DNA of 64,000 bases from Anabaena cylindrica PCC 7122. GTDB taxonomy: Bacteria > Cyanobacteriota > Cyanobacteriia > Cyanobacteriales > Nostocaceae. Position 1 is the stretch's first letter, and the number at the start of each line of letters is the position of its first letter. The translations under genes and the position numbers were made by a program. The stretch lies in NCBI RefSeq assembly GCF_000317695.1, contig NC_019771.1:6233501-6297500 (forward strand). The letters run 5' to 3'. Under the pieces are notes generated by a model. That model was not told the origin of the DNA and searched no databases. It worked only from the letters and a program-made list of their open reading frames with translations. Shown piece after piece: positions 58,643 through 64,000 of the stretch.

Positions 58643-59902
58643 ATGCAAACCAAGATAGGAAAAAATTTGTTATTGGCAATTTTGTTAGTTTTTAGTGGTG
58701 GACAATGCTGTTGTATGGGTATAAACAGAAGTTGTTCTGCCCAAGCAGAAACAAAAGTAAATCAAAAACATTTAATATCAAATATAACCGATTTAGCCTT
58801 GTTAGAAAAAAGTCAGGAAACAAGTGAGTTACAGATTATAGACTCAGAAACACCGCCAAATATAGAATCACTAACCACTGAAATCAAGCCAGGACAGAGG
58901 GAAGAATCAGGGAAGAATCAACAGCAACTTAGTTTAGTTCAGACAAACAACCAAATTGATGATGTTTCTCGATTATCTCCTAAATTAGCAGCACAACGAT
59001 TAAATCAAGCTTCAATAGATGATATGGGGAAAACACAGATACTTTCCCAGTCTCTGGAAGAACAAGAACCATCCTCTGGGGAAGCAAATGAAGAACAGGA
59101 ATTAATATTAAGAGTGCGACCAAGACCATTGCCAGAAATACCACCACCGCAAGATAAACCCGCAGATCAATTTCAACCCATAGGATATTTAAGGGGTAAT
59201 GTCGGCTACTTCCAAACAAGTAATATTTTTTCTACTAATGAAGATCAAATAAAAGATGGTTTAATTTTTTCTGGACTGACACTAGCTTCAGCGTATTTTC
59301 CCATCGGATCTAATACTTATTTAAATGGCTCAATTAATGGCAGTTTGATTCGTCATCTAGACCAATCACAATTCAATTATAATCAGGTACAATTCAATCT
59401 GGGTCTTTATCAAGAAATATCGCGGGAAATGTATGCGGAATTTAGTTTGAGTAATCAACAATTATTTTATTCTAATAATAGTGATTTCTTTGCAGCCGGA
59501 GATAGGTTTTTAAATGAAAATTCTGTGCAGCTATCTTTGGGAAGACGGGAGAAACTCACAGATAAGTTGACATTAGATAGCCTTTATGAATTGAGTGTGA
59601 ACTTTTCTGATCCAGACAGGCGAAGTCGTTTAGTAAATTCTTTATGGCTTTCTTTAAGCTATTACTTGCAAAAACCCTTACAAGTTGGTTTGAACTACCA
59701 ATTCAACTTATCAGATTATACCCAACGCGACAGAGAAGACCAATTTCATCGTTTATTTGGACATTTAAATTACCGTGTATCCAACACAAATAGTTTGAAT
59801 TTGCAAGGGGGTGTTAATTTTGGTGGGTCTACAATTCCAAATATTGATTTTTCCGGTTGGTTCTTTAGTGTTAATTACGGTTTTGAATTAGGAAGATTCT
59901 AA
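58643..59902 (+). CDS. outer-membrane beta-barrel protein
   Basis: A 419-residue protein with a signal peptide (MQTKIGKNLLLAILLVFSGG, possible processing at CSAQA). A ~140-residue disordered/acidic segment rich in Glu and Gln is followed by a C-terminal half of alternating amphipathic strands ending in Phe (FSVNYGFELGRF), the normal signature for BAM insertion. Strands such as LNGSINGSLIRHL and YAEFSLSNQQLFYS are visible. It may be the outer-membrane partner of the divergent FecR-domain protein. Confidence 0.75.
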   Translation: MQTKIGKNLLLAILLVFSGGQCCCMGINRSCSAQAETKVNQKHLISNITDLALLEKSQETSELQIIDSETPPNIESLTTEIKPGQREESGKNQQQLSLVQTNNQIDDVSRLSPKLAAQRLNQASIDDMGKTQILSQSLEEQEPSSGEANEEQELILRVRPRPLPEIPPPQDKPADQFQPIGYLRGNVGYFQTSNIFSTNEDQIKDGLIFSGLTLASAYFPIGSNTYLNGSINGSLIRHLDQSQFNYNQVQFNLGLYQEISREMYAEFSLSNQQLFYSNNSDFFAAGDRFLNENSVQLSLGRREKLTDKLTLDSLYELSVNFSDPDRRSRLVNSLWLSLSYYLQKPLQVGLNYQFNLSDYTQRDREDQFHRLFGHLNYRVSNTNSLNLQGGVNFGGSTIPNIDFSGWFFSVNYGFELGRF

Positions 59903-60004
59903 ATAATTTGTAATTTGTAATAGTCCCTCCTATAGGCTAACTAAGTCAACGTAATTTTTGAGCTTAAAATTTATCACCAATTACCAATTACCAATTACCA
60001 ATAA

Positions 60005-60820
60005 CTAATAAGTTATCCAATCACTCCAACTCCCAGCATAGAGTTTACCTGTGGGAATTTCTGCTATTTCTAAAGAAAGTAAATTGACACAAGCTGTTAC
60101 ACCAGAACCGCAATAAACTATAATTTCTTTAGCTGTTTCTAGTTGTTTCCACCGTTGATGTTGTTCTGATTGGGGGAGTAGAAAACCAGAAGCGTCGGTT
60201 ACTTCTTGCCAGGGATAGTTTACAGCACCGGGAATATGACCGGCAATTTTATCAATGGGTTCTCGTTCTCCGCGATAGCGATCGCTCTCTCTTGCATCTA
60301 CCAAAACTACATCTGGACGATCTTTGCGATTTTTGACATAAGTATAATCTACAACAGTATGTGCTTGTAATTGCGGCACAAATTCCCCTGTTTTATTTCC
60401 TGGAATCACTTTTGAGACAGCATAACCAGCCTTTTGCCAACCAGCAAAACCCCCATCTAAAACGGCTACCTTATCATGTCCTAAATACCGTAATAACCAC
60501 CATAAACGAGAAGCAAACGCCAAGCGAGAATCATCGTAAGCGACCACCAAAGTTTTTTGGTAATTAACCCCGATTTCCGCTAATTTATCAGCTAAATTGC
60601 TGATATTAGGTAAAGGATGTCTTCCTCCATGTTCTCTCACAGGACTGGACAAATCTTGATTTAAATCTAAATAGTAAGATCCAGTTATGTGACCTTCTTG
60701 ATATTGCTTTTGTCCCAATTGCGAATCAGCTAGAGAAAAGCGACAATCAACAATTACAACTTGGGAATCGTTAAGATGTTCAAATAACCATTTAGGAGAA
60801 ACAACAACTGAGGTAATCAT
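60005..60820 (-). CDS. sulfurtransferase (two-domain rhodanese/MST type)
   Basis: A 271-residue protein with two rhodanese domains. The N-terminal inactive one begins VVSPKWLFEHLNDSQVVIVDC; the C-terminal one has the catalytic Cys in VYCGSGVTACVNLLSL. The CGSGVTA loop is closer to 3-mercaptopyruvate sulfurtransferases (CG[S/T]GVT) than to thiosulfate-type enzymes. HGGRHPLP is the typical interdomain motif. Cytosolic sulfur transfer; divergent from the MnmC-like gene with 23 bp between starts. Confidence 0.9.
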   Translation of the reverse strand: MITSVVVSPKWLFEHLNDSQVVIVDCRFSLADSQLGQKQYQEGHITGSYYLDLNQDLSSPVREHGGRHPLPNISNLADKLAEIGVNYQKTLVVAYDDSRLAFASRLWWLLRYLGHDKVAVLDGGFAGWQKAGYAVSKVIPGNKTGEFVPQLQAHTVVDYTYVKNRKDRPDVVLVDARESDRYRGEREPIDKIAGHIPGAVNYPWQEVTDASGFLLPQSEQHQRWKQLETAKEIIVYCGSGVTACVNLLSLEIAEIPTGKLYAGSWSDWITY

Positions 60821-60843
60821 TAGTGATTAATTATTAGTTTAGT

Positions 60844-61767
60844 ATGATGAACAAAATATCAGATCCAGATAATTTTACACCCCAACCAACACAAGATGGT
60901 TCTTTTACCTTCTTTTCGGAAGAATTTGACGAGGCTTTTCACAGCCATTTTGGTGCTAGACAAGAGACTTATTTGAAGTTTGTACTTCCTAGTCAAGTGC
61001 AGAAAGCAGCCGGAAATGGAAGAGTTAGGATCTTAGATGTTTGTTATGGTCTAGGATACAACACAGCCGCTGCTTTACAGGTAATTTGGGAAGCAAATCC
61101 CATTTGTTATGTTGAAATCATTGGTTTAGAAATAAATCCAGCAGTACCCAAAGCAGCCATTAACCAGCGTATATTCTATGATTGGGACTACGAGTTTAGG
61201 CAAATCTTGAGCGAACTAGCTTTTAAGCATCAATCTTATACAGAACGCTTGAAAGCAAAGTTACTCATAGGTGATGCTAGAGAATCAATTCAGATACTAC
61301 ATCAGTCAGGTTTCCAAGCTGATGCTATTTTTCTTGACCCATTTTCACCACCACAATGTCCGCAGTTATGGACTGTGGAATTTATACAAAAACTCGCATT
61401 GTGTTTACATCAAAATGGTTTAATAGCGACTTATTCCTGCGCTGCGGCTACACGCACTGCACTTTTAGCCGCTGGCTTGGTTATAGGTTCTACGACACCC
61501 ATAGGAAGGAATACACCTGGTACTATAGCTGCATATCCAAGAGATGAGGAGGAAGAAATGATCCCCATTCCCCCTCTTTCGGAAGAGGAAAAAGAACATT
61601 TACAAACTCGTGCGGCTATTCCTTATCGTGATCCTCAGTTGAGAGATGCTGCTGAAGTTATAATTATGCGACGACAACAAGAGCAAAAAGCTTCTGTTTT
61701 AGAATCTACCTCTCAGTGGAAAAAAAGGTGGGTATGGAAAACTGAGAACAAGTCAAGGAATAACTAA
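60844..61767 (+). CDS. MnmC-like tRNA methyltransferase domain protein
   Basis: A 307-residue SAM-dependent methyltransferase of the MnmC (DUF752) type. It has PTQDGSFTFFSEEFDEAFHS (substrate-side motif), the SAM loop ILDVCYGLGYNTAA, GDARESIQ, and DPFSPPQCPQLWT, the family hallmark. It lacks the FAD oxidase half of bifunctional MnmC, as usual in cyanobacteria. Likely methylates nm5U at tRNA wobble positions. The C-terminus extends with a charged tail (~80 residues). Confidence 0.85.
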   Translation: MMNKISDPDNFTPQPTQDGSFTFFSEEFDEAFHSHFGARQETYLKFVLPSQVQKAAGNGRVRILDVCYGLGYNTAAALQVIWEANPICYVEIIGLEINPAVPKAAINQRIFYDWDYEFRQILSELAFKHQSYTERLKAKLLIGDARESIQILHQSGFQADAIFLDPFSPPQCPQLWTVEFIQKLALCLHQNGLIATYSCAAATRTALLAAGLVIGSTTPIGRNTPGTIAAYPRDEEEEMIPIPPLSEEEKEHLQTRAAIPYRDPQLRDAAEVIIMRRQQEQKASVLESTSQWKKRWVWKTENKSRNN

Positions 61768-61945
61768 CCGCAGAGGACACAGATGAATAAGAGGAAAGGG
61801 AGAGTTCTTGCGTAAGTTTTATTTATATATTCTCATCTATTGAGTTGTATGAATATTTTTATTTGTGATGATTAGCTGATATGATTTGAGTCTGATTAGG
61901 AAAATACTAAAAAGATTGTTCATTGTAATTTACTGATATTTAGTT

Positions 61946-63304
61946 ATGGTTGTTGTAGCAATTCTCGCGGCAGGAAAAGGAACTAGAATGAAATCAAATC
62001 TGCCTAAAGTTTTACATTCTTTAGGTGGAAAATCTTTAGTTGAGCGCGTTATTGAAAGCGTCGAACCTCTTTCACCTTCACAAAGGTTAGTGATTGTTGG
62101 ATATCAGTCTCAAAAAGTGAAAACTGCTTTGGTGTCAATTCCTGAATTGGAGTTTGTAGAACAGACTGTACAATTAGGGACAGGTCATGCTATTCAGCAA
62201 TTACTTCCCCATTTGGAAGATTATACTGGGGATTTGTTGATTTTGAATGGTGATGTACCTTTGTTGCGTACTCAAACGTTGAAAGATCTTTTACAAACCC
62301 ACCAAGAAAACCAAAATTCCTGTACTATTCTGACTGCACAGTTATCAAATCCTCAAGGCTACGGCAGGGTTTTTTGTAATAGTGATGGTGTTGTGCAACA
62401 AATGGTTGAAGATAAAGATTGCACTTCTAGCCAAAAAGAAAATAGCCGCGTTAATGCCGGGATTTATTGTTTCCGTTGGCCAGATTTAGCAAAGTTTCTG
62501 CCTCGATTAGAAGCCAATAATGCCCAGAAAGAATATTATCTCACAGATGCTGTTACCCAAGTTGGTAAAGTGATGGCTGTAGATGTGAAAGATTATCAAG
62601 AAATTTTAGGAATTAATGATAGATTGCAGTTATCCGCAGCTAACGATATTCTACAAAGACGCATTAAGGAAAAATGGTTGTTAGCAGGTGTGACGCTGAT
62701 TGATCCGGCAAGTATTACTATTGATGAAACGGTGGAATTACAGCCAGATGTAATTATTGAACCTCAAACCCACTTGCGAGGTAAGACTGTGATTCAGTCC
62801 GGTAGTCGCATTGGCCCTGGGAGTTTAATTGAAAATAGCGATTTGGGTCAAAATGTGACTGTTCAATATTCAGTAATCACTGATAGCTTTGTCCAGAAAG
62901 GAACTAAGATTGGCCCTTATGCTCATTTGCGTGGTCATGCAGAAGTGGGTGCTAATTGTCGAATTGGCAATTTTGTGGAGTTGAAAAACACGCAATTGGG
63001 CGATCGCACTAATGTAGCTCATTTATCCTATTTAGGCGATACTACAGCCGGAACTCAGGTCAATATCGGTGCGGGAACAATTACTGCAAACTACGACGGT
63101 GTGAAGAAACATCGGACAAGAATAGGCGATCGCACCAAAACCGGTTCTAATAGTGTTTTAGTTGCACCTATTACTGTGGGCAATGATGTCTACATAGCCG
63201 CAGGTTCAACGGTGACAGAAGATGTCGCTAATGATTCTTTGGTAATTGCGCGGAGTCGTCAAGTTGTAAAACCAGGTTGGCGTAAGAAAAATACAGAATC
63301 CTGA
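61946..63304 (+). CDS. glmU: bifunctional GlcN-1-P acetyltransferase / UDP-GlcNAc pyrophosphorylase
   Basis: Makes UDP-GlcNAc for peptidoglycan and lipid A. The 452-residue protein has the N-terminal nucleotidyltransferase signature LAAGKGTRMKSNLPKVLH, LILNGDVPLLR and YYLTDA, then a left-handed beta-helix with GNFVELKNT, LSYLGDTTAGTQVNIGAGTI and TANYDGVKKHRT, the acetyltransferase site (His in KKHRT). Standard length and no insertions. A terminator follows. Confidence 0.97.
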   Translation: MVVVAILAAGKGTRMKSNLPKVLHSLGGKSLVERVIESVEPLSPSQRLVIVGYQSQKVKTALVSIPELEFVEQTVQLGTGHAIQQLLPHLEDYTGDLLILNGDVPLLRTQTLKDLLQTHQENQNSCTILTAQLSNPQGYGRVFCNSDGVVQQMVEDKDCTSSQKENSRVNAGIYCFRWPDLAKFLPRLEANNAQKEYYLTDAVTQVGKVMAVDVKDYQEILGINDRLQLSAANDILQRRIKEKWLLAGVTLIDPASITIDETVELQPDVIIEPQTHLRGKTVIQSGSRIGPGSLIENSDLGQNVTVQYSVITDSFVQKGTKIGPYAHLRGHAEVGANCRIGNFVELKNTQLGDRTNVAHLSYLGDTTAGTQVNIGAGTITANYDGVKKHRTRIGDRTKTGSNSVLVAPITVGNDVYIAAGSTVTEDVANDSLVIARSRQVVKPGWRKKNTES

Positions 63305-63322
63305 GTGAGAAAAATTTTGTAG

Positions 63323-63346
63323 GGTGCGTTCCTAACGCACCTTTTT
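63323..63346 (+). terminator. glmU terminator
   Basis: GGTGCGTT/AACGCACC stem followed by TTTTT. Confidence 0.88.
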
Positions 63347-63436
63347 ACGCAGAAATTTGATGAATGTTTATTTTATCAATTAAATCAATTATCTGTTCTT
63401 GTACCTAATTGGCAGTAACTACAACTATTTGCTTCT

Positions 63437-63772
63437 TTACAGATATTCAATTCTATCCTTCATTTCCTCAAGAGTAGCGACTTCATAAAGCAAGATCAGC
63501 ATCCGAATGATGTAACCAATGGATTTTGTATCTTTACGACAATAAACAATGCCACTATGATCAACTCCTTGATGATTGAGAATCAGAAAATCATCATCGT
63601 GTGTAACTAGCACGCGAGACTGTTCGTTAGCAAAATCTAACTGCATTTGATCACTCTTTGCTAAAAGATTTGCCCCCTGTGTAGTCGTCACGTCAATACC
63701 AGCCTGTCTCAAAGCTAAAGCAATATCAGGATCAACATTTTCATCGAGGTGAAATTGAATGCGTCTAGGCAT
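63437..63772 (-). CDS. DUF5615 PIN-like toxin
   Basis: A 111-residue protein, MPRRIQFHLDENVDPDIALA, with acidic residues at D9, the DFANEQSRVLVTHDDDFL segment and HSGIVYC, as in the Mut7-C/DUF5615 PIN-like family. It overlaps the DUF433 gene by 8 bp. Pairs of this kind act as toxin-antitoxin modules, with the DUF5615 protein as probable nuclease. Confidence 0.85.
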   Translation of the reverse strand: MPRRIQFHLDENVDPDIALALRQAGIDVTTTQGANLLAKSDQMQLDFANEQSRVLVTHDDDFLILNHQGVDHSGIVYCRKDTKSIGYIIRMLILLYEVATLEEMKDRIEYL

Positions 63773-64000
63773 ATTTTCTTATAGCATCGAGTTTTTCCTG
63801 TAACAGCGAAGGACTATTGAGACTTTCTGTTTCAGCATAAGCTTCTGCATTAGCAATTTGCTGGTCAATTTCGTCCCGATGCTCATAGTAAAATGCTATA
63901 GCTACATGAACTGATGCTAGTGAAAGCTGATATTTACCAGCAATTTCTTCTAAAGAATGCCCCATGCGAAGATACATAATGGCAACATCAGCAACTGTAA
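63765..64000 (-). CDS. DUF433 antitoxin, N-terminus outside the window
   Basis: The frame is open to the window edge and reads VADVAIMYLRMGHSLEEIAG, KYQLSLASVHVAIAFYY, EHRDEIDQQI, the C-terminal part of DUF433 proteins whose winged helix binds DNA. The ATG at 63975-63977 is internal by homology (families have about 20-40 more residues). It overlaps the DUF5615 toxin gene and is its likely antitoxin. Confidence 0.85.
   Translation of the reverse strand, partial: TVADVAIMYLRMGHSLEEIAGKYQLSLASVHVAIAFYYEHRDEIDQQIANAEAYAETESLNSPSLLQEKLDAIRKYA

Overview
The window reads as chromosome of a filamentous, probably heterocyst-forming cyanobacterium (Nostocales, Anabaena/Nostoc/Dolichospermum-like). The evidence is the many HIP1 octamers (GCGATCGC), AT-rich DNA, heptamer-type short tandem repeats between genes (CCCCAGT, AATTCGT, TTAGTCA), cyanobacterium-specific gene pairs (DUF3038/DUF4335), a CyaC-type adenylate cyclase and an FHA-linked penicillin-binding protein. 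The species cannot be named from the sequence alone.

Layout. 1-4.1 kb: a truncated conserved gene, a TerB-dynamin GTPase, and a decayed PIN toxin operon hit by a miniature transposon. 4.2-8.3 kb: purL and purF. 8.4-12.3 kb: a VapBC-type pair, an Uma2 remnant, small hypotheticals, and a Ser/Thr kinase fused to an FGE/C-type-lectin-fold domain whose 3' end looks like the variable region of a diversity-generating retroelement. 12.4-21.4 kb: peptide ABC permease, apt, DUF3038/DUF4335, class A PBP, lspA, bioY. 21.6-25.9 kb: Pho box and pstSCAB. 26.1-46.5 kb: an integrated element. 46.5-64 kb: TonB-like protein, cyaC-like cyclase, GNAT, hisC, esterase, a FecR-domain protein with 16 identical 15-residue repeats, an outer-membrane barrel, sulfurtransferase, MnmC-like methyltransferase, glmU, and a DUF433/DUF5615 pair.

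The most unusual part is the 20.3-kb element between two perfect 104-bp direct repeats, each holding a complete tRNA-Gly(UCC). It carries a tyrosine recombinase next to the left repeat, a 1499-residue TOPRIM/helicase protein of the cyanobacterial plasmid replication type (CyRepA/DUF3854-like), a HerA/FtsK-like membrane ATPase with small membrane and coiled proteins, and several small DNA-binding regulators. It is best read as an integrative plasmid. The recombinase should excise and insert it, the Rep protein should copy the circle, and a 28-bp operator-like sequence present upstream of both rep and a Cro-like regulator suggests shared control. Its cargo segment holds two paralogous ADP-ribosyltransferases interleaved with paralogous GNAT acetyltransferases. 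The segment is flanked by two diverged inverted copies of a roughly 350-bp non-coding sequence.

At least three miniature inverted-repeat transposons (3.2, 57.8 and 58.2 kb), many heptamer repeats and repeat insertions inside purL show a genome with active small-repeat dynamics. All functional calls come from reading motifs; no database search was run.
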